A stretch of DNA of 64,000 nucleotides, taken from contig NZ_AP026709.1 of assembly GCF_027923765.1 (NCBI RefSeq), positions 3,647,501 through 3,711,500 on the forward strand, given 5' to 3'. The notes beneath the pieces are model-generated. The model saw nothing but the letters and a program-made list of their open reading frames with translations, ran no database searches and was not told the origin of the DNA. Source of the DNA: Pseudodesulfovibrio nedwellii. Lineage in GTDB: Bacteria > Desulfobacterota > Desulfovibrionia > Desulfovibrionales > Desulfovibrionaceae. Shown piece by piece: positions 10,397 through 18,328 of this stretch. Each line of letters begins with the position of its first letter. Position 1 is the stretch's first letter. The position numbers and the translations under genes are program-made.

Positions 10397-10651
10397 ATGC
10401 AGAAACAGGGCTTACTCAACGTCGGTTTCGGTAATTTCGTGGTTCTTGATAGGGTCATTTCTATCGTCAATCCCTCCAGTGCCCCCATGCGGCGTTTGAG
10501 GGAAGATGCTCGTGCTGATGGACGGCTTATTGATGCTACGCAAGGACGTAAAACCAGGGCTATTATTGTGACTGATTCCAATCATGTGGTCCTGTCAGCC
10601 ATTCAGGCGGAAACCATTGGTCAGCGGTTCAGTGCTGATGAAGGGGAATAG
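10397..10651 (+). CDS. remA: RemA/DUF370 family DNA-binding regulator
   Basis: A small (84-residue) DUF370 protein. [18 protein letters not shown] and the following [13 protein letters not shown] are the family hallmarks. In Bacillus subtilis RemA activates biofilm matrix genes by binding repeated DNA sites as an octamer; its targets in Gram-negative bacteria are not established. AAGGAAG precedes the ATG. The gene sits between yicC and gmk with short gaps, so it is probably cotranscribed. Confidence 0.88.
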   Translation: MQKQGLLNVGFGNFVVLDRVISIVNPSSAPMRRLREDARADGRLIDATQGRKTRAIIVTDSNHVVLSAIQAETIGQRFSADEGE

Positions 10652-10656
10652 AATAG

Positions 10657-11298
10657 GTGAAGCAAGAAGATCATAAATTCAGGCTGGGACAAGTCCTTGT
10701 GGTTTGTGCGCCCAGCGGCACCGGCAAGTCCACGCTGATATCCATGCTTCGGGAAGAATTTCCTGATTTCGGGTTTTCTGTGTCTTATACCACCCGTGCT
10801 CCGCGTGGTGAGGAACAGAACGGGCGTGAATACAATTTCATTTCTCGTGAAGTCTTTGTGGCCATGCGTAGTCGGGGAGACTTTTGCGAATGGGCTGAAG
10901 TCCACGGTAATTTTTATGGCACGGCCACCAAGCCAGTGGAAAAGATGCTCGATTCCGGGCGGGATGTGCTGTTTGATATTGACGTACAGGGCGCCAAGCA
11001 GCTCAAAAAGACGTTCTACAAGGGAACGTTTGTCTTTCTGTTGCCCCCGTCTCGCGAAGAGCTTGTACGCAGGCTTGAAGGTCGTGGCACAGATTCCGCC
11101 GATTCCATCGAACGTCGATTGAATAATGCTATTGGTGAGCTTTCTCAGGCCAAGTGGTTTGATTACTGGGTCGTCAATGACTTTTTGGACGAGGCGTATC
11201 AGGAGTTGAAGGCTGTATATCTGGCGGGTAAGTGCAAGCCTCCGTTGCGTCCTGGTATTCTGGGTAATATTCAAAAGACGTGGGAAGACGATGGCTGA
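10657..11298 (+). CDS. gmk: Guanylate kinase
   Basis: Phosphorylates GMP to GDP. The P-loop APSGTGKST is near residues 19-27, followed by [19 protein letters not shown] (the GMP-binding region) and [12 protein letters not shown]. Its 213 residues match the family. The start is taken as GTG 10657, which has AAGGGGA upstream. The final 8 bases overlap the start of pyrF, suggesting translational coupling. Confidence 0.95.
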   Translation: MKQEDHKFRLGQVLVVCAPSGTGKSTLISMLREEFPDFGFSVSYTTRAPRGEEQNGREYNFISREVFVAMRSRGDFCEWAEVHGNFYGTATKPVEKMLDSGRDVLFDIDVQGAKQLKKTFYKGTFVFLLPPSREELVRRLEGRGTDSADSIERRLNNAIGELSQAKWFDYWVVNDFLDEAYQELKAVYLAGKCKPPLRPGILGNIQKTWEDDG

Positions 11299-11995
11299 TC
11301 TGGTTGTTGCTCTTGATTACAAGGATGCTGAATCCGCTTTTGCCATGGCACGGTCTCTCAAGGGGGCTGCGCCGTGGATGAAAGTCGGTTTGGAATTGTT
11401 CGTAGCCGAAGGGCCGAAGGTCGTTTCCGGTCTCAAGGAGATGGGCTTTAAGGTCTTTTTGGACCTGAAATTTTTTGATATTCCCAATACTGTGCAGGGT
11501 GCGGTCCGTTCGGCGGTTCGTTCCGGGGCAGACATGGTTAACATTCACGCCCTTGGCGGTGAGCGTATGGCCAAAGCCGCTATGGATGGATGTGCTGAAG
11601 GCGTTGATCCTGGACAGAAACCACCTATGGTGCTTGCTGTGACCATGCTGACCAGCATGGGGGCGGGTGATCTGCCTCTTGACATCGCGCCCGATCCCTC
11701 GGAGATGGCCCTTGACCTGGCTGTGAAAGCCGAGCAATATGGCTTAAATGGAGTGGTTTGCTCCGGCCTTGAGGCCGAGCGTATCAAGGTCGCATGCGGG
11801 AATGATTTTATTTGTCTGACGCCGGGCATTCGGCCAGCTTCGGCGGATGCCGGTGACCAGCGACGGGTTGTGACTCCCGCGCAGGCCGTTCAGAATGGTT
11901 CTGATTACCTTGTGGTGGGGCGGCCCATCACACAGGCAACCGATCCACGGGAAGCCGCTTTGGCTATTGTCGAGGAGATGGAACAGGTCAAGTAG
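11291..11995 (+). CDS. pyrF: Orotidine 5'-phosphate decarboxylase
   Basis: Last step of UMP synthesis, decarboxylating OMP. A TIM-barrel protein of 234 residues. The catalytic segment is [13 protein letters not shown] (Asp-Lys-x-x-Asp type) and the phosphate-binding end is [12 protein letters not shown]. It overlaps the gmk frame by 8 bases, so purine and pyrimidine nucleotide steps share a transcript. Confidence 0.95.
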   Translation: MADLVVALDYKDAESAFAMARSLKGAAPWMKVGLELFVAEGPKVVSGLKEMGFKVFLDLKFFDIPNTVQGAVRSAVRSGADMVNIHALGGERMAKAAMDGCAEGVDPGQKPPMVLAVTMLTSMGAGDLPLDIAPDPSEMALDLAVKAEQYGLNGVVCSGLEAERIKVACGNDFICLTPGIRPASADAGDQRRVVTPAQAVQNGSDYLVVGRPITQATDPREAALAIVEEMEQVK

Positions 11996-12004
11996 GAGCG
12001 TTTG

Positions 12005-12904
12005 ATGTCCGATCAGGAATCAAAAGTAAGGACCGAGCAGGAGATCGTTCGTGATGGTGCGGAAAAGATAAAAGGTATCTTTTCCACTCAGACCGTGGCG
12101 AAGGTTGGCACTGGGACTACGCAACGAAAGACCATTCAGAAAACTTACTGGGATGTCGAAGAGCTAGATGAAACCACGATTTCAGTTCAGCCTTTAAATA
12201 GGAATTATGTTCCCTCCGGCCCCAAGCGACAGATAGAGCGCGACGATTTTCTTACCAAATTTAATCCTGAACCCGAATTTTACGTGAGTACGGTATACCC
12301 TGCCATCAAGGAGATGGACGGGGCCATTGTACGTGGCGAGAAGCACCGGGAACGGGGGGCGGCCTACAGCGCAGAGTTTGAATATCAGCAGGCCATGTCC
12401 ATTGATGAAGAAAATGTTCGTGCCAATTTTGGTTTGGGATTGACGTATCTTGATCGTGGGGACCAGGTGAAGGCCAACGATATTTTTGAACGATTAGTCG
12501 GGCTTGAAGCTGCGTTTGAAGCCGAACATAAGCATTTGTTCAACGATTTTGGCATCAATATGCGTAAGAACAAAATGTATGATCAGGCCTTGCAATATTA
12601 TCTGCGGGCTGAAGAACTGGTGAAGAACGACGAGCATCTTTTTCATAATATTGCCCGGTGTTATTTTGAAAAGGGCAATGTGGAAGAATGCAAGAATTAC
12701 CTCATTAAGAGTTTGGCAGTTAATCCGGACCTTGAAGCAAGCAAACAATTTTGGACCTATCTCCAAACACAAGGATACGTTAAAGACGGCGAAGGGCCGG
12801 GCGTATCTATCGAAGTGCAGCCTCGTGATTCTTCCCAGAGTGGGGAAAATACGGGGAAATCGAATGGGGCGGGCGGTGCTCCTCTTTCCATGAAATTGGA
12901 TTAA
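12005..12904 (+). CDS. TPR repeat protein, cytoplasmic
   Basis: A 299-residue soluble protein with no signal peptide. The first 100 residues are charged and low in recognisable structure; from about residue 105 there are TPR units (ENVRANFGLGLTYLDRGDQ, MYDQALQYYLRAEELVKNDE, HLFHNIARCYFEKGNVEECK), and a Ser/Gly-rich tail. The ATG at 12005 was preferred to the overlapping TTG because TAGGAG is correctly spaced. It follows pyrF after 9 bases and precedes an HDOD gene, hinting at a regulatory rather than metabolic role. Function not recognised. Confidence 0.75.
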   Translation: MSDQESKVRTEQEIVRDGAEKIKGIFSTQTVAKVGTGTTQRKTIQKTYWDVEELDETTISVQPLNRNYVPSGPKRQIERDDFLTKFNPEPEFYVSTVYPAIKEMDGAIVRGEKHRERGAAYSAEFEYQQAMSIDEENVRANFGLGLTYLDRGDQVKANDIFERLVGLEAAFEAEHKHLFNDFGINMRKNKMYDQALQYYLRAEELVKNDEHLFHNIARCYFEKGNVEECKNYLIKSLAVNPDLEASKQFWTYLQTQGYVKDGEGPGVSIEVQPRDSSQSGENTGKSNGAGGAPLSMKLD

Positions 12905-12946
12905 CGGGGTTAGAATTCGCTGTATGGCGGATGAGCAGGAGTTTCC

Positions 12947-13807
12947 ATGAATCAAGATAGAGTTCAGGATTTCCTTCGAGAGCTTCCGGGAATGCGTGAG
13001 GATTTACCGTTTTCTCCAGAGGTTTTGCAAAAACTTTTTGTTCAGACAGGGAATAGGTCAGTGGCTTCCCTTGAGGATGTGGGCGAGACCTTGAGCGTCG
13101 ATCAGGGATTAACCACGCGTATTTTGAGTCTCGCCAATTCTGCCTATTACGGTCTGCAAGCCGAGGTTCAGTCTGTCACCCGCGCAGCCGCTGTTCTTGG
13201 CATGGCTGAAATTCGTAACATAGTTATCGCGCTGGGTGTTTCTGGCCTGACCAAGGCGTATTCAATTCCAGAAGATTTTGACCTTGGAGAGTACTGGGCG
13301 CATCAGTTCCTTGTCGGTATGGTCTCCAAAGAATTGTCCCGTATGACTGACGTGGGAAAGCCCGACAATATGTTCACCGTTGGTTTGCTGCATGATATTG
13401 GCAAACTTATTACGGCTTTGAAACGTCCTGATGATTGGCAGGCTATTCGTGAACTGGCTGAAGACGATGAGTTGACCGACTCGGCGGCTGAAGAGGAATA
13501 CTGGGGATTGGATCACGCCGTTGTCGGCGCGTTGGTGCTCAAATCCTGGGATTTACCTGCGGATCTGGTAGAACCGGTCAACTGGCATCATTCCCCGGCG
13601 CTGGCCCCGGACCATTCCCTTGAAGCGAATATTATCTGTCTGGCAGATGCCGTGGTCCGTACCGTTGAAGACTCCGAAAGCTTTTATGCCGAGAAGGTCG
13701 AACAGCTTTGTTCGGACGTGGAAGTTGATATGGATGACATAATGGAGACTGCCGAAGAAATGTTTGAATCTGGCGATATCGAACAATTTGTGAAAACACT
13801 TTCCTAA
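12947..13807 (+). CDS. HDOD domain signalling protein
   Basis: A 286-residue protein consisting of an HDOD domain (ILSLANSAYYGLQ, then RAAAVLGMAEIRNIVIALGV), the HD-related output domain common in bacterial signalling. It retains LLHDIGKL, but HDOD domains are usually not catalytic. The C-terminal third is acidic and helical. AGGAG lies just before the ATG. Adjacent genes give no direct clue to its target. Confidence 0.85.
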   Translation: MNQDRVQDFLRELPGMREDLPFSPEVLQKLFVQTGNRSVASLEDVGETLSVDQGLTTRILSLANSAYYGLQAEVQSVTRAAAVLGMAEIRNIVIALGVSGLTKAYSIPEDFDLGEYWAHQFLVGMVSKELSRMTDVGKPDNMFTVGLLHDIGKLITALKRPDDWQAIRELAEDDELTDSAAEEEYWGLDHAVVGALVLKSWDLPADLVEPVNWHHSPALAPDHSLEANIICLADAVVRTVEDSESFYAEKVEQLCSDVEVDMDDIMETAEEMFESGDIEQFVKTLS

Positions 13808-13824
13808 CCTATCTGGAATATACA

Positions 13825-15534
13825 TTGCCTTGCATTTGGAAACCACGCGGTGAAGAAACCGCCCCAGCCTCTGTCGCGTCGATTGCAGAGGAATTGTCTG
13901 TGTCTCCGTTAATCGTTGAAATCATGTGGAATCGTGGCTTGACTGACGTGGAGGAGATGGACAAGTTTCTCAGTCCGTTGCTTCGTCATATGGCGAATCC
14001 AGCCGAAATTCCCGGTTTGACACAGGCTGTCGAGACTCTGGCTGAAGGGCTGGCTGAAGGTCGAACTCTTGCGGTCTGGGGCGACTATGATGTGGATGGC
14101 ATAACGGCCACGGCTGTCATTAAAGAATTTTTCGTCATGCATGACACGGAGATCATGCACCATCTGCCCAATCGTATGGAAGAAGGCTACGGCATGAATG
14201 TCCCCGGTGTAGAACGCCTGCACGAACAGGGTGCCACCATGCTGCTTACCGTGGATTGTGGTATTTCCGATATGGAACCTGTGGCTCGTGCTCGCGAACT
14301 CGGTATGACCGTGATTGTTTCGGATCACCATCTGCCGGGCGATGGGTTGCCCGATGCCCATGCTATTTGCGACCCGCGTTTGGAAGATGGCGGCCCGTGT
14401 GATGACCTTGCCGGAGTGGGTGTGGCTTTTATGCTTATGGTAGCCCTCAATAAATTGCTTCCCGGTGATCCTGTCGATGTTCGTCCGTTGCTCGATCTTG
14501 TCGCCCTTGGTACCATCGCTGACATAGTCAAGCTGACCGGCCAGAATCGTATTTTGGTCAAGAATGGTTTGCTTCTTATCAAGGAAGCCAAACGTCCCGG
14601 CATGGCCGCGCTCAAGGTTGTCAGTGATTATGAACGCGGTGCGGAACTCGGCGCCGGTCAGATCGGATTCAACCTCGCGCCGCGTATCAATGCAGCCGGA
14701 CGTATGGGTGACCCGACCAAGGCGCTGAATCTTTTGCTCGCCGATGACTTTGATACGGCTATGCCCATTGCCGAGGAGCTGAATGCCATCAACATGGAGC
14801 GTCGCCGGCAGGAGCAGGAGATTTCGGATCAGGCTTTTGAACAGGCGGAAAGCATGCGTCACATGGCCGGTCTGGTTTTGTACGGCGAAGATTGGCATCC
14901 CGGCATAATCGGCATTGTGGCTTCTCGTGTTGTTGAGAAATTTTATCGTCCCACGCTCATTTTGTGTTCGCCTGAGGCCTCCGAAGGATTGCTTAAGGGG
15001 TCCGGCCGGAGCATTGCTGAATTTAATCTGTATGAAGGTTTGAAAGCAGTCAGTGGGGTGTTGGTCGGGTTTGGTGGACACAAGCAGGCGGCGGGGATGT
15101 CTCTTGAGGCTGAAAATTTGACCGCCTTGCGCGAACAATTCAACCAGCACGTGATAGATACGCTCGGTCCAGAGCCTTTGACGCCAACGCTTAAGCTTGA
15201 CCACGAACTTGGCTTTTCCAACATCAACAATACATTGCTTCAGGAATTGGAGCTTCTCCAGCCGTTTGGCATGGGGAATCCCGAGCCGGTGTTTGCCACC
15301 CAGCTTATTACTGTTGCTGAGCATCGAACCTTTGGTCGCGAACGTGAACACGTCAAACTCGTACTTCAGGATAAGGAGACTGGTGCCAAGTTTCCTGGCA
15401 AGGCATGGCGCATGGGCGGTAGCCTTCCGAAAGAGATTCAGGGCAGAACCATGCGGTTTGCCTTCACCCCGAAGATCGACCGTTTTCGTGGCATCCCGAA
15501 GATCGATCTACGTATCCGAGATTGGCTGTATTGA
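13825..15534 (+). CDS. recJ: Single-stranded-DNA-specific exonuclease RecJ
   Basis: 5'-3' ssDNA exonuclease of recombination and mismatch repair. DHH-family motifs are clear: GDYDVDGITA, DCGIS and VSDHHLPG. DHHA1-type segments (GFGGHKQAAGMSL) and a C-terminal OB-like region follow. It is 569 residues, typical. The only start giving the conserved N-terminus is TTG 13825 (residues MPCIWKPRG), which has a weak ribosome site; the first in-frame ATG lies well inside the conserved region. A very long hairpin follows the stop. Confidence 0.93.
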   Translation: MPCIWKPRGEETAPASVASIAEELSVSPLIVEIMWNRGLTDVEEMDKFLSPLLRHMANPAEIPGLTQAVETLAEGLAEGRTLAVWGDYDVDGITATAVIKEFFVMHDTEIMHHLPNRMEEGYGMNVPGVERLHEQGATMLLTVDCGISDMEPVARARELGMTVIVSDHHLPGDGLPDAHAICDPRLEDGGPCDDLAGVGVAFMLMVALNKLLPGDPVDVRPLLDLVALGTIADIVKLTGQNRILVKNGLLLIKEAKRPGMAALKVVSDYERGAELGAGQIGFNLAPRINAAGRMGDPTKALNLLLADDFDTAMPIAEELNAINMERRRQEQEISDQAFEQAESMRHMAGLVLYGEDWHPGIIGIVASRVVEKFYRPTLILCSPEASEGLLKGSGRSIAEFNLYEGLKAVSGVLVGFGGHKQAAGMSLEAENLTALREQFNQHVIDTLGPEPLTPTLKLDHELGFSNINNTLLQELELLQPFGMGNPEPVFATQLITVAEHRTFGREREHVKLVLQDKETGAKFPGKAWRMGGSLPKEIQGRTMRFAFTPKIDRFRGIPKIDLRIRDWLY

Positions 15535-15550
15535 TGCAGTAGAATAAAAT

Positions 15551-15610
15551 AATTCAAACCAGAATGGCGCACCATGCATTAAGCAGGGTGCGCCATTCTG
15601 GTTTTGAATT
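15551..15610. repeat. Long inverted repeat after recJ
   Basis: Near-perfect palindrome: 23 bases (15551-15573) pair with 24 bases (15587-15610) with a single bulged base, around a 13-nt loop. Both arms contain CCAGAATGGCGCACC or its complement. It starts 16 bases after the recJ stop and is not followed by a T-run, so it may end or stabilise the recJ mRNA rather than act as a standard terminator. Confidence 0.85.
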
Positions 15611-15639
15611 GAGATCCTTAAGTGAGCTGCCAACAGGCA

Positions 15640-15742
15640 ACCTTCGCCGCAGGCGACACTTAAAGTTTTGGAGAGCCCAGAGAACCTTTTTCAAAAGGTT
15701 CTCTGGCGGGTCCAGGGCAGGCCAGAGCCGCCGGAGGCTCTA
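15640..15742. repeat. Compound hairpin element between recJ and lipA (REP-like)
   Basis: Three adjacent palindromes: TTCGCCGCAGGCGA near 15643-15656, a perfect 14-bp stem CCAGAGAACCTTTT / AAAAGGTTCTCTGG (15677-15706) with a 2-nt loop, and AGAGCCGCCGGAGGCTCT (about 15724-15741) that includes the lipA stop codon. A related element lies at 32883-32922. It looks like a dispersed intergenic hairpin family and probably ends the lipA transcript. Confidence 0.7.
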
Positions 15743-16609
15743 CACGAAGTCGGCCGCGTTGTAGCTTGACCGGACGAGTGGTGCGCTGAACATGTGCTTG
15801 ATGCCGCGTTTCTTGCCTTCCTCGGCGTACATGTCGAAAACTTTTGGCTCTACATAGCGTTTGACCATGGGATGCTGGCGGCTGGGCTGCATGTACTGGC
15901 CGATGGTGACGATGTTACAGTCCACGGCTGCGAAATCGTCGAGAACCGTCATGATCTGTTCGTCGTTTTCACCTAGACCGACCATGATGCCGGACTTGGT
16001 GGGAATGTTCGGAGCCATGCGTTTGGCGTTGACGAGCACGTCGAGAGACTGACGGTAGTTTGCCTGTGGCCGGATGTCGTCATAGAGGACCGCCACGGTC
16101 TCAAGGTTGTGGTTGAGCACGTTGGGACGAGCATCAAGTACGATTTTGAGAGCGTCCTGATCGCCTTGGAAATCTGGGATGAGCACTTCAATGGTGCAAT
16201 CGGGCATGATTTTTTGCACGGCTTTGATGGTGGCCGCAAAGTGAGCGGAACCGCCGTCTGGTAGGTCATCGCGGGTGACGGATGTGATGACCACGTGTTT
16301 GAGCTTGAGGCGTTTGGCTGCCTCGGCCACACGGGCTGGTTCCGTCGGATCAAGTTGTTCGAGATCGCCAGAAACGATGTTGCAGAAGGCGCAGTTGCGC
16401 GTGCAGATCGAGCCCATAATCAGGAACGTTGCCACGTTCTTGGAAAAACACTCCCATTTGTTCGGGCATTTGGCGCTCTGGCAGACCGTGTTGAGGTGCA
16501 GGTCGGCTATCAGGCCAGAAGTGTTAGTGAAGTTTTCGTTATTTGGCAGCTTGATGCGTAACCATTTCGGAATCCGTAAAGGCTTTTCTGAATTCTTTTT
16601 CAAAGACAT
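15740..16609 (-). CDS. lipA: Lipoyl synthase
   Basis: Radical-SAM enzyme that inserts two sulfurs into octanoyl groups to make lipoyl cofactors. Both clusters are visible: the auxiliary cluster in CQSAKCPNKWEC and the SAM cluster in CTRNCAFC; the C-terminal RSSY motif is present. Its 289 residues match the family. The start at 16609 lies inside lipB but is supported by AAGGA upstream and by the conserved N-terminal IPKWLRIKLP that it includes. Last gene of a four-gene minus-strand operon. Confidence 0.95.
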   Translation of the reverse strand: MSLKKNSEKPLRIPKWLRIKLPNNENFTNTSGLIADLHLNTVCQSAKCPNKWECFSKNVATFLIMGSICTRNCAFCNIVSGDLEQLDPTEPARVAEAAKRLKLKHVVITSVTRDDLPDGGSAHFAATIKAVQKIMPDCTIEVLIPDFQGDQDALKIVLDARPNVLNHNLETVAVLYDDIRPQANYRQSLDVLVNAKRMAPNIPTKSGIMVGLGENDEQIMTVLDDFAAVDCNIVTIGQYMQPSRQHPMVKRYVEPKVFDMYAEEGKKRGIKHMFSAPLVRSSYNAADFV

Positions 16610-17198
16610 TTTTAGCGTCCTTCATATCTATTTCTTGTCCGGCTTCTGCCGAGAGGGAAGTGGGAACCGCTCCCTGTATGCCGCACAGTGTGATGGCGTT
16701 GAACAGGCTGACGTCACTGCCGATATTGAGAGCCAGACCATGATAGGTGACCCAGCGGCGAACGCCGATGCCCATTGAGCATATTTTTCGTGATTCGTCC
16801 ACCCATACGCCGGGATGCTTGGGGCGTCGGATGGTCTGCACGCCAAAATGCGCGCAAGTGTTCATGACAGCCTCTTCCATGTCGTGGAAGAATTTTCTCA
16901 TGCCGCCGGGGCGTTTTTCGACCCGCCAGATGGGGTAAGCCACGAGCTGGCCTGGAAAGTGACAGGTGATGTTTCCGCCACGGGTGGTCTGGGCCAGTTC
17001 GATACCGTGTTCGGCCAGTAAAGCCTCATCCATGTGCAGGTTTTCGGCTCCGCCCTGACGGCCAAGCGTAATAACCTTGGGGTGTTCGAGGATGAACACG
17101 GTATTGTCTTCGGAACCGGCTGTGACTGCTTCCAATGTTTTGAGTTGCAGGGCTTCGGCTTCTTTGTAGCTGATCAGCCCGAGATCTATGATTTTCAT
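16539..17198 (-). CDS. lipB: Octanoyltransferase LipB
   Basis: Transfers octanoyl from acyl carrier protein to lipoyl domains, the step before LipA. Family motifs: RGGNITCHFPGQLVAYPI, WVTYHGLALN and the region of the catalytic cysteine, ITLCGIQG. It is 219 residues. Its 3' end overlaps lipA by 71 bases. Its start codon overlaps the stop of the upstream gene (TAATG), so translation is probably coupled along the operon. Confidence 0.95.
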   Translation of the reverse strand: MKIIDLGLISYKEAEALQLKTLEAVTAGSEDNTVFILEHPKVITLGRQGGAENLHMDEALLAEHGIELAQTTRGGNITCHFPGQLVAYPIWRVEKRPGGMRKFFHDMEEAVMNTCAHFGVQTIRRPKHPGVWVDESRKICSMGIGVRRWVTYHGLALNIGSDVSLFNAITLCGIQGAVPTSLSAEAGQEIDMKDAKNVFEKEFRKAFTDSEMVTHQAAK

Positions 17199-18328
17199 TA
17201 TTTTTTGGTCGGTTTTGGCGTGTACGGGAGAATTATTGCCTTGGATTTGAGATCAGTCTTCGGCTTTTCAGGCCATGTCGGAATAAACGTTTGGCCCGGG
17301 AAGAGTGACCGGGTCTTCGGGGGAATGTCAATGAGAGTCAACCCGCGGTCGGAACAGGCGTATTGGCCTCTGTTGCCGTGCAGTTTGAATGGTTCGGATA
17401 TAGCCCGAACTGCTCCCCAGCTGTCACTGCCCTTTTGGGAGAAATAGAGAAAGTTAAGGGTGACGTTGTCCTTTTCAAGCTCTGCATCTTTTGAAATCTT
17501 TTCCAGCCATTTCGGAGCATCTTTCACAGAGAAGTTGAAGTGACACCACGGGGCACTCTGGGCCATGGCAGGCATAGGACATTCTTCACAGTGCGGGCAG
17601 GGGGCGATGGGCTTGAAGCCCTTCTCAAGCATTTGTGTACGCATTTCACAGATAATACGTCCGGTCATACGTACGCCTGTCTCGATCAGCAGGATACGGC
17701 CAGTGTCTTTTGTCGAACTCACAATGTGTTTCGACAGCATTTCAGCCTGTGTGCGCGTGGTTCGGCCTGACCAGTCCAGTTCGTTGAATGCGTTGGCGAC
17801 CATGAGCAGGTCGACTTTTTTATGGAGTCGATCCGTGAACCGGGCTTTGACGGTTTTGATGCGCCACGGGGAATCTTTTCCTGCCATGGCGTGAAAAAGT
17901 TTGAGACCTGTCTGCATGGATTTGGGGGAGAGGTCCATACAGGTGAAGTTGAGCTTGCGGGTGCGCAAATGTGGGCGCGACATCCACAGAGCCAGCACGG
18001 CAGTCAATGGACCAGAACCGAGATCGGCTATTTCGCCACCGTCAGGGATATCCAGTTCCAGACCGGCAAACAGCCGGGACATGCGATACAGGTTCCAGGG
18101 CAGGAAATAGTAGAGATACGGCGACAGGAATTTGTCGTCGGTCATGTATTCCTTGCGGCGTTGGGTGCGCTCATTGGTAAGACCTCGCGACATGTCCCTG
18201 ATGTCATATTTTAGGTGGTCGCGGTGTTTGCCTTTGAGGGGCCATACCTTTTTCAGGTGAGCACCGAAACGTTCCAACTCTGACGCATTCTTCGGGGTGA
18301 GATTGGGAAAGAGTCCATCAATCGACAT
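17198..18328 (-). CDS. Rsm22-type ribosome-associated methyltransferase
   Basis: A SAM-dependent methyltransferase fold (IADLGSGPLTAVLALWMS) joined to the Cys-rich C-terminal segment CPHCEECPM...PWCHF that is characteristic of the Rsm22/METTL17 family. Mitochondrial members bind an Fe4S4 cluster through such cysteines and act in small-ribosomal-subunit assembly; cluster binding here is inference. The start is uncertain: ATG 18328 gives 376 residues and a 11-base overlap with the upstream gene, while in-frame starts up to 18373 are possible. It shares an operon with lipB and lipA. Confidence 0.8.
   Translation of the reverse strand: MSIDGLFPNLTPKNASELERFGAHLKKVWPLKGKHRDHLKYDIRDMSRGLTNERTQRRKEYMTDDKFLSPYLYYFLPWNLYRMSRLFAGLELDIPDGGEIADLGSGPLTAVLALWMSRPHLRTRKLNFTCMDLSPKSMQTGLKLFHAMAGKDSPWRIKTVKARFTDRLHKKVDLLMVANAFNELDWSGRTTRTQAEMLSKHIVSSTKDTGRILLIETGVRMTGRIICEMRTQMLEKGFKPIAPCPHCEECPMPAMAQSAPWCHFNFSVKDAPKWLEKISKDAELEKDNVTLNFLYFSQKGSDSWGAVRAISEPFKLHGNRGQYACSDRGLTLIDIPPKTRSLFPGQTFIPTWPEKPKTDLKSKAIILPYTPKPTKK

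Noticed and set aside
13909..15351. A 480-codon open frame antisense to recJ
   Set aside because: Shadow frame of recJ; His/Thr-rich, unconserved text with no motifs.
15564..15764. A 66-codon plus-strand ORF between recJ and lipA
   Set aside because: It runs through the palindromic elements and into lipA on the other strand; its sequence is explained by the repeats.
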